A DNA stretch of 39,442 bases from an uncultured Acetatifactor sp. (GCA_947595925.1 CANQEV010000028.1:1-39442); one strand, 5' to 3'; shown: positions 1-7,766, counted from the first letter of the stretch. The notes: generated from the sequence alone by a model not told the origin. Made by a program: numbers and translations.

Positions 1-24
1 GGGAACGGAGCATATATACAAGGA

Positions 25-51
25 AAATGGAGCCAGAAACAGGCTCCATTT
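25..51 (-). terminator. Probable terminator after pseG
   Basis: A perfect 10-bp stem (25-34 pairs with 42-51) with a 7-nt loop lies about 70 nt beyond the pseG stop. Read on the minus strand, the stem runs into TTTTCCTT, a short U-rich tail. It probably ends the trmD-pse transcript. The tail is imperfect, so termination may be partial. Confidence 0.6.
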
Positions 52-118
52 CGCATTTGTAAGTGGCAAACTCGGGTGTTATCACATACCCGTAAAAAAT
101 GCAAGCTTTATTTTTAAA

Positions 119-1147
119 CTATGCAGTCAATATCTTCTCAACCAGCCTGGACGCGCCGCAACCGTCTATCATCCCCTGCATGTTGGCTGAAATTTCTTTT
201 CGAAGGATAAAATCGTCCGCAAGCCTGTCTATTCCTTCCATCATTTTCACTTCATAATCGCGGAGGTTCCTGATATCTCCGATATTTTTCATCAGCTTCA
301 TTTTCTGGAACGCCTCCGCGCCCATCTTCTGATTGTCCGCGCAAACATACGTTATAGTGGGTACCCCGCATGCGCAGAGTTCATATAACGTGCTGCCGGC
401 CGCCGAAACTGCGATATCGCTTTCCATCAGCAGAGCCTTCATATCCCCGACATTCCTGTGCACTATGATTCGGTCGCTCTTCCCTGCCAGAGAGCATATT
501 TCTTCCGCATCCCCGTTCATGGCCCCTACTAAAAAGTGATAATCATATTTTATCTCCTTCTCCAGCAGAGTCCGAATGATTTTTATGGCAATATGGCATG
601 GGTCCGCACCCCCAGTCGAAACCATCACCCTGGAAACCCTTTCCGGCTGAATATGCGCTCCCACATGATGAAATTCCTCCCGCAGGGGGGCATATTTTAT
701 TCCCAGGCACAGAAGCGGAACCTTTACGCTGCCGTGCTCATACAATTTTTCATACCCCATATACGGGCCATACGCGTTATAATTCACCAGCGCCCTGCAC
801 GGATAAGGAAACGCCCCAAGATCGTCTATATAGACCAGTCTGCAGATTTCGTTCAAAAAGTTCATATATTTTTCTGTGACAAAGTAGGTGTCAAGAATCA
901 CAAAATCCGGACAAAGCCTCTGGAGCAGAGATCGCATCATTTCTGTCTCTTCCTCCAGACAGTCATACCTTGTGCCAAGAGTAATCGTTTCAAAGCCCCG
1001 CGAGGCAATCAGCTCTTTCGGCTCGTCATCCGCGATCACAAAGATACAGTTTTCGCCGGAATTTCGGAAAGCATCCGCAATAGACAGACACCTCATGATA
1101 TGACCTGAACCTACGATACTGTTTCCATCCGCTCTGAATAGGATCAT
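119..1147 (-). CDS. pseG: UDP-2,4-diacetamido-2,4,6-trideoxy-L-altrose hydrolase PseG
   Basis: This 342-residue protein resembles PseG, the cytoplasmic enzyme that removes UDP from the altrose intermediate just before condensation to pseudaminic acid. The N-terminus shows the family's GxGHxxR motif (GSGHIMRC, about residues 13-20), which carries the catalytic His. A GT-B-like C-terminal half contains SAAGSTLYELCACGVP near residue 255, typical of nucleotide-sugar binding. Length is normal for PseG. It lies 88 nt downstream of the formyltransferase gene and is the last gene before a hairpin. A GAGGGTG sequence upstream of the ATG can serve as ribosome binding site. With pseI two genes upstream, the assignment is strong. 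The natural substrate here may carry an N-formyl rather than a second N-acetyl group. Confidence 0.88.
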   Translation of the reverse strand: MILFRADGNSIVGSGHIMRCLSIADAFRNSGENCIFVIADDEPKELIASRGFETITLGTRYDCLEEETEMMRSLLQRLCPDFVILDTYFVTEKYMNFLNEICRLVYIDDLGAFPYPCRALVNYNAYGPYMGYEKLYEHGSVKVPLLCLGIKYAPLREEFHHVGAHIQPERVSRVMVSTGGADPCHIAIKIIRTLLEKEIKYDYHFLVGAMNGDAEEICSLAGKSDRIIVHRNVGDMKALLMESDIAVSAAGSTLYELCACGVPTITYVCADNQKMGAEAFQKMKLMKNIGDIRNLRDYEVKMMEGIDRLADDFILRKEISANMQGMIDGCGASRLVEKILTA

Positions 1148-1235
1148 ATTTGCACCCTCACAGCCACCGTTATATCCTGCGGCCGCCGTCTTTCATCCCC
1201 AAACCTGTCAAATCAACCAGGCAGGAGCATCCCAG

Positions 1236-1922
1236 TCATACCGACTTCGCAACCCGCTCCTTATATGCCGCAACAACATCCTGGACTGTATCCGACCAGG
1301 AAAAACTGATCATGGACTGTAGCTCTTTCAAATCTGCCTGGGAATGATAGCTTCCCTTTTCTTTGGGCTCATATTCCACATAAGATTGATTGATCAGATC
1401 TTCCCAATGGCTCTTAAACAACGCAACGATCTCTTCATTCAGTTTTTTATATGAGGTTTCCAAGGTTTCCACAGCCGGATCAAACTCCAGCCTCTTTTGG
1501 AACAAAATTTTTCCCTTATCCAAGTTGCGGTCTATCTTATGAATCGTCACCCCCTTCGGGGTATCATCCAGAAAACTCCAAAGATTGGGACTGGATCCTC
1601 GATTCCAAGGCAGATAAGAAACATGCATGTTAATTATGTTTCCATGCATATAATCAATGATTTCCTGTTTTATGATATGACTATAATTATAGCTGATTAC
1701 AATGTCCGGCGAAAATCTCTGTATATCCTCCAAACGCAGCGGTTCGCCATACAAATCCGCATCCGCCCTTTCACAGATCCATTCATACAGCGGCAGAGCA
1801 TTGCCATTGTTCGTCAAAAACAACACTTTGACCCTGTTTCCTTTTTTACCTGCCAACGCAGTCCCTTCATTTCCGGAGAAATTCTGACAGGATTCCTTTT
1901 CCATATTTGAGACTTCTTTCAT
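1236..1922 (-). CDS. Formyltransferase-family protein, candidate PseJ (sugar N-formyltransferase)
   Basis: A 228-residue protein of the methionyl-tRNA/sugar formyltransferase superfamily, which uses 10-formyltetrahydrofolate. The Asn-His-Ser region is visible as INMHVSYLPWNRG (about residues 96-108), followed by GVTIHKIDRNLDKGKIL, the GVTxHxxDxxxDxG signature that includes the active-site Asp. It is shorter than Fmt (about 310 residues) and lacks the tRNA-binding C-terminal domain, so a small-molecule substrate is likely. It starts 1 nt after the pseI stop, with GGGAG 8 nt before the ATG, and pseG follows. This placement suggests it formylates the 4-amino group of the altrose intermediate, as reported for PseJ enzymes, in place of the acetyltransferase PseH. 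Family assignment is firm; the substrate is inferred from context. Confidence 0.75.
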   Translation of the reverse strand: MKEVSNMEKESCQNFSGNEGTALAGKKGNRVKVLFLTNNGNALPLYEWICERADADLYGEPLRLEDIQRFSPDIVISYNYSHIIKQEIIDYMHGNIINMHVSYLPWNRGSSPNLWSFLDDTPKGVTIHKIDRNLDKGKILFQKRLEFDPAVETLETSYKKLNEEIVALFKSHWEDLINQSYVEYEPKEKGSYHSQADLKELQSMISFSWSDTVQDVVAAYKERVAKSV

Positions 1923-1923
1923 T

Positions 1924-2958
1924 TCATAATCTCCCTATCATATCCATCCGCATCGGTTCCCCGCGTTTGATATCCCTGAGAGCGCACTGGCCCAAGATAT
2001 CTTCATAATATTTCGGAGCCATTCCGTATCCGGGCCGGATCACCCTGACATTTTCGGCGTTGATCGTCTCCCCTTTTTTGATATCTTTCACCGCAAAGAT
2101 CGACCTCTTAAATACAATATTGGACTTCTCCTGCTGCGTCACGCCGTAAGACACCCTTCCAATCGCCTTTTCCGCCTGCCGGATATCCTTTACCATCTGC
2201 TGGAATTCCGCGGGTTCCATGGAAAAAGTACAGTCCGGATTTTTGATCTTTCTGCTGAGGCAGAAATGTTTTTCTATGATCTTTGCTCCAAGCGCAACCG
2301 CTGTAACGGCGCCTACCGACCCCATGGAATGATCCGACAGTCCGACAGGCACTCCGAAAACCTCACCCATATTTCTCATGGTTGCAAGGTTCATTTCATC
2401 CGTGATCGCTGGATAGGCGCTAGCGCACCGCAGAAGGGCGATCCGATTATTTCCCATGCTTCGGATGGCGCTGACAGCCTCGTCTATCTCCGCCAGGGTA
2501 GACATTCCGGTTGACATGATGATGGGTTTTCCTTTGGAGGCAACATACTTCAGCAGGGGAATATCCCCGATTTCAAACGAAGCGATCTTATAAAACTCAA
2601 CGCCCAGATCTTCCAGAAAATCCACGGAAGTCCGATCAAAGGGAGTCGAAAAGAAATCAATCCCCACTCTCTCCGCCTCTCTCTTCAATTCCGCCTGCCA
2701 CTCCCAGGGAGTATATGCCTTTTCATAAAGATGGTACAAATTTTCCCCCTCCCAGGTGCCATCTCCTATCTGGAAATATTCATTGTCACAGTCGATCGTC
2801 ATCGTATCCGGCGTGTAGGTTTGAATCTTGATACAATCCGCACCGGACTCCTTCGCCGCATGAACGATCTCCTTTGCACGCTCCAGGCTTCCCGCGTGAT
2901 TCCCGGACATCTCCGCAATAATATACGCCTGATCCAGTTTATTAATATCAAACTTCAT
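1924..2958 (-). CDS. pseI: Pseudaminic acid synthase PseI
   Basis: This NeuB-family synthase condenses the deacylated altrose sugar with phosphoenolpyruvate to give a CMP-activatable nonulosonate. The N-terminal TIM barrel shows AEMSGNHAGS and CIKIQTYTPDTMT near the start, then FYKIASFEIGDIPLL and IMSTGMSTLAEIDEA. These are typical of PseI, whereas sialic acid synthases carry slightly different versions. The last 65 residues form an antifreeze/SAF-like domain (KRSIFAVKDIKKGETI). The start at 2958 gives 344 residues, normal for the family, and follows a purine-rich GGAAGGGG/AGGCGG stretch. In-frame upstream starts exist at 3009 (ATG) and 3012 (TTG, abutting the trmD stop). The formyltransferase gene follows after 1 nt. 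Confidence 0.88.
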   Translation of the reverse strand: MKFDINKLDQAYIIAEMSGNHAGSLERAKEIVHAAKESGADCIKIQTYTPDTMTIDCDNEYFQIGDGTWEGENLYHLYEKAYTPWEWQAELKREAERVGIDFFSTPFDRTSVDFLEDLGVEFYKIASFEIGDIPLLKYVASKGKPIIMSTGMSTLAEIDEAVSAIRSMGNNRIALLRCASAYPAITDEMNLATMRNMGEVFGVPVGLSDHSMGSVGAVTAVALGAKIIEKHFCLSRKIKNPDCTFSMEPAEFQQMVKDIRQAEKAIGRVSYGVTQQEKSNIVFKRSIFAVKDIKKGETINAENVRVIRPGYGMAPKYYEDILGQCALRDIKRGEPMRMDMIGRL

Positions 2959-3012
2959 AGTCCGCCTAACCCCTTCCGTATTGATCATTTCATCCGTCCT
3001 GATTTTCATCAA

Positions 3013-4419
3013 TCACTTCATCTGTCCTGATTTTCCTCGGCAAAGCCAGAAAACTTTTTTAGCCCCCGTATAAAGTCCCATTTTCTCCTGCATTTTCAGA
3101 GAGGCAATATTATTCTCCCTGATATGCGCGTAGGGAATCCCGCCTCTCTCCAGCGCCTTGTTTACGAGATAAGAAGCCAGGGAAGACCCCAGTTTCAGCC
3201 GCCGGAACTTCGGATCCACATACAGGATTCCCAGGCTGCCGTCATCATGCATTCCCGCGAACCCGGCGATCTCGCCATCCACATAAGCGGCGAAAAGCTC
3301 CCCTTTTTGAATCCTCTGCCTTAAATAGTTCTCGTCCCCGTTTTCATAATTTTCGACCGCATAAGGAAGCGCCTCCATAGGGAACCTGCGGATATCCTTA
3401 TGCGCTACGGGAAGGCTGACGCGCTGCGTGTAAACCGACTGATAACAGGAAGCGTGAACCTCCATCCCGTATTCTTTTGTCAAGATCTCATTCAGAGGCT
3501 CAAAATTGTGCAGAATCAAGTGCCAGTCTTCCGGAAGATGCGCCAGCAGCTCCCTCCCTGCCTCTGTGGAATCACAGCATAGTTCAATGACGCCGGCCCC
3601 GGGATTGGAAGCAATGACCTGATCCCCTGCCGTGTAAAGGATCTCCGCCACACCGCGCTGCAGATTATCTATCATATAGGCATTTTCTTTTTTGTGACCA
3701 AGAAGGATTTCCGCAATTTCCTGCCTTGCGGCATATTTTTCATACAGATCCGGGCGAAACTCCCTGGTCCGTTCTTTTGCCCTCTCCAGTCTCCAGTTCC
3801 GGATCCTCTTGTGATCTCCGGACAGAAGTTCCTCAGGAACCCTTCTGCCATGCCATTCCTCCGGCCGGGAATACTGCGGATACTCCAGGAGATCGTTGTC
3901 AAAACTCTCCGTTTCCGCCGATTCTTCGTTGTTGAGGACGCCCGGGATCAGCCGGGAAACCGCGTCGATCATTACCATCGCCGGGAGTTCCCCTCCGGTC
4001 AAAACATAATCTCCGATAGAGACCCGGTCCGTCACGACCTCTTCCAGGACCCTCTCATCAATCCCCTCGTAATGACCGCATAGCAATATCAATTCCTCTT
4101 CTTCGGAAAGCTCCTGCGCCAGACTCTGGGTAAAAGGTTTCCCCTGGGGCGTGACATACACGGTTCTCACAGGTTTTTTCACGCCTTCCGCATCCTGCAG
4201 CGACCGCCAGGCGTCAAAAACCGGCTGGGCCTGCATCAGCATGCCGGCACCGCCGCCGTATGGATAGTCGTCCACCTTGCCATGCCTGTCCTGCGTGAAC
4301 TGCCGGATATCCACCGGATGGACCTCTATCAATCCATTCGCCATCGCTCTCTTCAAAATACTGTTGTCACAGCCATTCCGGATCATCTCCGGGAAAAGCG
4401 TCAATACATGGAATACCAT
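3013..4419 (-). CDS. trmD: TrmD tRNA (guanine37-N1)-methyltransferase fused to a GNAT-like acetyltransferase domain
   Basis: Residues 1 to about 240 are a complete TrmD, the SPOUT enzyme that methylates G37 of tRNAs beside the anticodon using S-adenosylmethionine. The trefoil-knot motifs LLCGHYEGIDERV and IGDYVLTGGELPAMVMIDAVSRLIPGVL are present. Ordinary TrmD ends near residue 240-250. Here the same frame continues for about 220 residues as a GNAT-like domain: a beta-rich segment, GEIAGFAGMHDDGSLGILYVDPKFRRLKLGSSL (acetyl-CoA loop region near residues 388-420), and ENNIASLKMQEKMGL. No stop or frameshift signal appears at the joint (about residues 243-255). The gene begins 1 nt after rimM and is followed by pseI. 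The acetyl acceptor is unknown. Confidence 0.9.
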   Translation of the reverse strand: MVFHVLTLFPEMIRNGCDNSILKRAMANGLIEVHPVDIRQFTQDRHGKVDDYPYGGGAGMLMQAQPVFDAWRSLQDAEGVKKPVRTVYVTPQGKPFTQSLAQELSEEEELILLCGHYEGIDERVLEEVVTDRVSIGDYVLTGGELPAMVMIDAVSRLIPGVLNNEESAETESFDNDLLEYPQYSRPEEWHGRRVPEELLSGDHKRIRNWRLERAKERTREFRPDLYEKYAARQEIAEILLGHKKENAYMIDNLQRGVAEILYTAGDQVIASNPGAGVIELCCDSTEAGRELLAHLPEDWHLILHNFEPLNEILTKEYGMEVHASCYQSVYTQRVSLPVAHKDIRRFPMEALPYAVENYENGDENYLRQRIQKGELFAAYVDGEIAGFAGMHDDGSLGILYVDPKFRRLKLGSSLASYLVNKALERGGIPYAHIRENNIASLKMQEKMGLYTGAKKVFWLCRGKSGQMK

Positions 4420-4420
4420 C

Positions 4421-4927
4421 TCACAAAAGCCCCTCCAGGATATGAACTTTCATAAATCCCTCCTCCACCTGCACATCCAGGATACACTCCCTGATAGCTG
4501 GAAGAAGAAGTTCTTCGCCGTCCGTCATCCTGATCACATAGACGTCATTTGCGCCGGTGACCATCACATCCTGCAGAATACCGATCTCCTGATCCTTCTC
4601 GTCAACCACCCGCATACCGATCAGGTCCGCGATAAAGTACTCGTCCTTCTGCAGGTGCACTGCGTTCTCCCTCGGCACATAAAGACTGCACTGACGCAGC
4701 TTTTCCACATCGTCCCTATTGTCAAAGCCCTTCAGCTTCAGGATCACCATCTGCTTTGAAAACTTCACGTGTTCGATTTCCACCTGACGCTCTTCTTTTC
4801 CAAGCGCCAGCGTCACTTCCTTCAAACGCTTAAACCTCTTGGGATCATCCGTGGTGGGGTAAACCTTTACCTCACCCATCACCCCATGCGGCGACGTGAT
4901 CACACCGACCTGAAACCTGGTCTCCAA
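4421..4927 (-). CDS. rimM: 16S rRNA processing protein RimM
   Basis: RimM assists 30S subunit maturation by binding ribosomal protein S19 and the 16S 3' head domain. The sequence shows the N-terminal beta-barrel hallmark VGVITSPHGVMGEVKVYPTT and a C-terminal PRC-barrel segment, EYFIADLIGMRVVDEKDQEIG, ending in VHILEGLL. I chose a TTG start at 4927, which gives 168 residues (usual size). GGGAGGG sits 6 nt upstream, and the conserved sequence begins four codons in. An in-frame ATG at 5014 would add 29 non-conserved residues. It lies between khpA and trmD, the standard order in Firmicutes. Confidence 0.92.
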   Translation of the reverse strand: METRFQVGVITSPHGVMGEVKVYPTTDDPKRFKRLKEVTLALGKEERQVEIEHVKFSKQMVILKLKGFDNRDDVEKLRQCSLYVPRENAVHLQKDEYFIADLIGMRVVDEKDQEIGILQDVMVTGANDVYVIRMTDGEELLLPAIRECILDVQVEEGFMKVHILEGLL

Positions 4928-5065
4928 AAAAATCCCTCCCAAAATATCCTTCTGAGTATCCTTCTGAGCCGCCCGTTGCCCGCTGTCTGTTCCAGCAGTC
5001 AAAGGGACTGTCACAGCAAGATTTTTCTTGGCGCGACAGCCCCTTTATTTCTGGTCACCTTACAA

Positions 5066-5293
5066 TCAGACAATCTCCACATCCACTCTTGTGTTATCCT
5101 TGAATGACGCCGCCTTTACAAGGGCCCTGATCGCCTTGGCGATCCTCCCCTGCTTTCCAATCACCTTGCCCATATCGGAGGCAGCCACATGAAGCTCTAT
5201 CACAATGTTTCTGCCGTCAACCTTTTCGGTCACGACTACCTCATCCGGATTATCAACGAGCGCCTTTGCAACTACTTCTACCAATTCCTTCAT
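5066..5293 (-). CDS. khpA: KH-domain RNA-binding protein KhpA (YlqC)
   Basis: A 75-residue single KH-domain protein. The GxxG RNA-binding loop is visible in GKVIGKQGRIAKAIR (about residues 42-56). KhpA with its partner KhpB binds many RNAs and affects cell elongation and division in Firmicutes. Length and position between rpsP and rimM match the conserved operon. The start is the ATG at 5293, following a GGAGG-type site (GGAGGTGG) 6-8 nt upstream. Confidence 0.92.
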   Translation of the reverse strand: MKELVEVVAKALVDNPDEVVVTEKVDGRNIVIELHVAASDMGKVIGKQGRIAKAIRALVKAASFKDNTRVDVEIV

Positions 5294-5315
5294 AATCCAC
5301 CTCCAAACAGACGAA

Positions 5316-5561
5316 TTATTTCTCGATCCCGGCTGCCTTGAACAGTTTTCCTACAACCTCAGTGGGCTGGGCGCCGTTTGCAAGCCACTTCTTTGCAAGT
5401 TCCTCATTGATCTTGAAAGTGCTGGGATCGGTGGAAGGATCATAGGTACCGATCTCTTCAATGAATCTGCCGTCTCTGGGAGAACGGGAATCCGCTACCA
5501 CAATCCTGTAAAAAGGAGCCTTCTTCTGTCCCATTCTTCTCAATCTGATCTTAACTGCCAT
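5316..5561 (-). CDS. rpsP: 30S ribosomal protein S16
   Basis: An 81-residue S16 with the canonical start [26 protein letters not shown] and the [14 protein letters not shown] motif. S16 binds 16S rRNA in the 5' and central domains during 30S assembly. GGAGG lies 10 nt upstream of the ATG. A candidate promoter (5581-5608) and a hairpin (5607-5639) separate it from ffh, so it may have its own transcription start. khpA follows after 22 nt. Confidence 0.97.
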   Translation of the reverse strand: MAVKIRLRRMGQKKAPFYRIVVADSRSPRDGRFIEEIGTYDPSTDPSTFKINEELAKKWLANGAQPTEVVGKLFKAAGIEK

Positions 5562-5580
5562 TTCTTTTTTCCTCCATTAA

Positions 5581-5608
5581 ACTATAAAATTGATTTGTAT
5601 CTACTCAA
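5581..5608 (-). promoter_or_regulatory. Candidate promoter of rpsP
   Basis: On the minus strand, TTGAGT (5608-5603) is followed after 16 nt by TATAGT (5586-5581), close to the sigma-A consensus. The predicted start lies only about 15 nt before the rpsP ATG. That would give a very short leader containing the GGAGG site. Confidence 0.45.
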
Positions 5609-5639
5609 AAATCCCAAAGGCATATCCCCGGGGATTTTT
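5607..5639 (-). terminator. Hairpin between ffh and rpsP
   Basis: A 9-bp perfect stem (5607-5615 with 5631-5639) with a 15-nt loop has A/T-rich bases on both sides. Read on the minus strand, the stem ends in GGGATTTTTGAG, so it can act as an intrinsic terminator just after the ffh stop. Its distal arm touches the -35 box of the rpsP promoter. It may partly uncouple ffh from the ribosomal genes. Confidence 0.55.
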
Positions 5640-5658
5640 TCGCCTATAAAGATAAAAC

Positions 5659-7023
5659 TCAAAAAGGGAAACGCCCGCCCCGCATCCCGGGGAATCCTCC
5701 AAAACCGCCGTGCCGCTTTCCGCCGCCAAACTGCTTCATCATCTTCTGGCTCTGCTCAAACTGCTTGACAAAGCGGTTCACCATGGCGATATCCACGCCG
5801 GCCCCCTTCGCGATGCGGTTTTTCCTCTGGGGATTCAGAATCTTCGGGTTCCGCCGCTCCTGCACCGTCATGGAGAGAACGATGGCCTCCATCTGCTTCA
5901 TCTGCTTTTCATCCACCATGGATTCCAGATCGCTGGCCTTGATCCCCATCCCGGGAAGCATCCCCAGAATACTGCCGAGGCCGCCCATTTTCCGCATCTG
6001 CTTCATGCTCTCCAGGTAATCTTCGAAGTCGAATTTCCCCTTCTTCATGTGGTCCGCCATCTGACGGCCCTTTTCCTCATCTATGTCGATGGCTTCCTGG
6101 GCCTTCTCGATGAGGGACAAGACGTCCCCCATCCCCAGGATCCTGTTTGCCATCCTGTCGGGATAGAACTGCTCCAGATCCGTCAGTTTCTCTCCCATGC
6201 TGACATAGAAAATCGGTTTCCCGGTAACGGCCTTGATAGAGAGAGCCGCGCCGCCCCTGGTATCTCCGTCCATCTTCGAGAGGATCACGCCGTCGATGCC
6301 GACCTTCCGATCAAATTCGCCGGCCACGTTGACAGCGTCCTGACCGGTCATGGCGTCCACCACCAAAAGCGTCTGGTGCACGGTAACCTTCTCCTTGATC
6401 TCCTGCAGCTCCGCCATCATCTCCTCATCCACATGAAGACGGCCCGCAGTATCCAGAATCACCACGTTATAACTGTCTTTCTCCGCGCGCGCGACCGCCT
6501 GTCTTGCGATCTCCACAGGCTTTACGTCCGTCCCCAGGTCAAACACGTCGACGCCCAGCTTCTCGCCGTTTACATGGAGCTGTTCCACCGCCGCGGGCCG
6601 ATAGACGTCACAGGCCGCCAGAAGACACTTCTTCCCTTTCTGACGGAACTTCCCGGCCAGCTTCGCCGTCGCCGTAGTCTTACCGGCACCCTGCAGACCT
6701 GCCATCATGATGACAGTGACGGACTTTCCGGGCTGAAACGCCACTTCCGTGGTTTCACTTCCCATTAAGGTGATCATCTCTTCATTGACGATCTTGATCA
6801 CCATCTGTCCGGGATTCAGACCGTTCATCACGTCCTGGCCGATGGCCCTCTCCTCTACAGCTTTCACAAACTGCTTGACCACCTTAAAGTTCACATCCGC
6901 CTCCAGGAGGGCCATCTTGACCTCTTTCAAGGCAGTCTTCACATCTTCCTCGGTCAGCCTGCCCTTCCCCCGGAGATTCTTAAATACATTCTGAAGTTTT
7001 TCCGTTAAACTCTCAAACGCCAC
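5659..7023 (-). CDS. ffh: Signal recognition particle protein Ffh
   Basis: Ffh is the GTPase that binds 4.5S/scRNA and signal peptides and delivers nascent membrane proteins to FtsY. The N-domain helices precede the G domain, with GLQGAGKTTATAKLA near residue 109, DTAGRL, and SKMDGDTRGGAAL. The Met-rich M domain (MKQMRKMGGLGSILGMLPGMG onward) ends in a Gly/Phe-rich tail, as in other Clostridia. Length of 454 residues is normal. It follows ylxM by 78 nt, the conserved pairing in Firmicutes. Confidence 0.97.
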   Translation of the reverse strand: MAFESLTEKLQNVFKNLRGKGRLTEEDVKTALKEVKMALLEADVNFKVVKQFVKAVEERAIGQDVMNGLNPGQMVIKIVNEEMITLMGSETTEVAFQPGKSVTVIMMAGLQGAGKTTATAKLAGKFRQKGKKCLLAACDVYRPAAVEQLHVNGEKLGVDVFDLGTDVKPVEIARQAVARAEKDSYNVVILDTAGRLHVDEEMMAELQEIKEKVTVHQTLLVVDAMTGQDAVNVAGEFDRKVGIDGVILSKMDGDTRGGAALSIKAVTGKPIFYVSMGEKLTDLEQFYPDRMANRILGMGDVLSLIEKAQEAIDIDEEKGRQMADHMKKGKFDFEDYLESMKQMRKMGGLGSILGMLPGMGIKASDLESMVDEKQMKQMEAIVLSMTVQERRNPKILNPQRKNRIAKGAGVDIAMVNRFVKQFEQSQKMMKQFGGGKRHGGFGGFPGMRGGRFPF

Positions 7024-7101
7024 GGACGACTACTCCTTCCAGACTGTTTTTCTGCGGACCAGGCATAACCATATGCCGTCCATCCTTGCAGGGACCCGAT
7101 T

Positions 7102-7446
7102 TCAAAGGATATCCTTCAGTTCCTCGGCAAGCTGTCTGATCTGCGCCAGATATACCGAATTCTGATCCTCCGGCATCTGACAGGTCAGCCTCTCGATCTC
7201 CCGGATCTTTTCCTTTGCCTTTGTAAACCTTTCCACAAGATGAAGCCGCGCCTCATATTCCATCAGTATCTTGTCGCATCTGCGGATCAGATCATGCACG
7301 CCCTGACGGCTGATCCCCTCTTCCTGCGCGATCTCCCCCAGGGACATATCATTATATACCGCTTCTTCATAAACTTGCCTCTGATGCTCCGTCAAAAGTT
7401 CCCCGTAAAAATCATAGAGAAGCGCCTGCTCATAAATCTTTTCCAT
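7102..7446 (-). CDS. ylxM: YlxM-family helix-turn-helix protein, SRP-associated
   Basis: A 114-residue sigma-70 region-4-like helix-turn-helix protein (LTEHQRQVYEEAVYNDMSLGEIAQEEGISRQGVHDLIRR, about residues 19-57). YlxM proteins are encoded upstream of ffh in Firmicutes and influence SRP pathway function. The start at 7446 (MEKIYEQ) is where the conserved region begins, with GGAG 6 nt upstream. An in-frame ATG at 7500 would overlap the -10 region of the promoter at 7496-7524 and is unlikely. It is the first gene of the ffh operon. Confidence 0.88.
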   Translation of the reverse strand: MEKIYEQALLYDFYGELLTEHQRQVYEEAVYNDMSLGEIAQEEGISRQGVHDLIRRCDKILMEYEARLHLVERFTKAKEKIREIERLTCQMPEDQNSVYLAQIRQLAEELKDIL

Positions 7447-7467
7447 CTTCCACTCCAAAGACAAAAA

Positions 7468-7495
7468 ACACAAGGCATCTCGCGACACCTTGTGT
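7468..7495 (-). promoter_or_regulatory. Palindrome at the ylxM transcription start
   Basis: An 8-bp inverted repeat (7468-7475 and 7488-7495), arms ACACAAGG/CCTTGTGT, is separated by 12 nt. On the minus strand it begins immediately after the -10 box and is followed by TTTTTTG. If transcription starts near 7489, the RNA contains only part of the left arm, so the element fits a repressor operator better than an RNA hairpin. With an earlier start it would look like a leader terminator. Confidence 0.5.
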
Positions 7496-7524
7496 ATCAT
7501 ACAACATTATGGCAGGGCTGTCAA
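7496..7524 (-). promoter_or_regulatory. Promoter of the ylxM-ffh operon
   Basis: On the minus strand, a perfect TTGACA (7524-7519) is separated by 17 nt from TATGAT (7501-7496), a near-consensus housekeeping promoter. It lies about 50 nt upstream of the ylxM start. Confidence 0.8.
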
Positions 7525-7668
7525 GTAATTTTTCTTTACAGCTTGTTTCCTTGCGTTAAGTTACTATTTTCTTGACAGTTCATCTTCTTGAAAGCCCGGT
7601 TTCCCACAAACATTTTTAACCGCCTTTTCGTCCGCGCAACCTCCCAATACAGGATTTCAAAAAGGAGC

Positions 7669-7692
7669 TGTTTTAGAATCTGTTTTAGAATC
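7669..7692. repeat. Two tandem copies of a 12-bp unit
   Basis: The unit TGTTTTAGAATC occurs twice in a row in the 420-bp gap between ylxM and the M56 protease gene. Apart from this repeat, the ylxM promoter and the terminator at 7717-7766, nothing recognisable is seen in the gap. Confidence 0.6.
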
Positions 7693-7716
7693 TTCCTGTT
7701 TCAAACAGACTGCCCC

Positions 7717-7766
7717 AAAAAACGAGAGGCGTTCAACTGGATTTACTACGCGTTGAACGCCTCTCG
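7717..7766 (-). terminator. Strong terminator of the blaI-M56 operon
   Basis: A perfect 15-bp stem (7723-7737 with 7752-7766) with a 14-nt loop is followed on the minus strand by TTTTTT (complement of 7717-7722). It lies about 155 nt after the M56 gene stop and is the clearest intrinsic terminator in the window. Confidence 0.85.

Noticed and set aside
3013..3700. The GNAT-like half of the trmD product as PseH
   Set aside because: It is fused to TrmD and not separately started, and the adjacent formyltransferase can fill the acyl-transfer step. A PseH role remains possible but unsupported.
5710..6768. A 352-codon plus-strand frame opposite ffh
   Set aside because: His/Leu-rich composition is the mirror of ffh codon use, and no recognisable domain is present.
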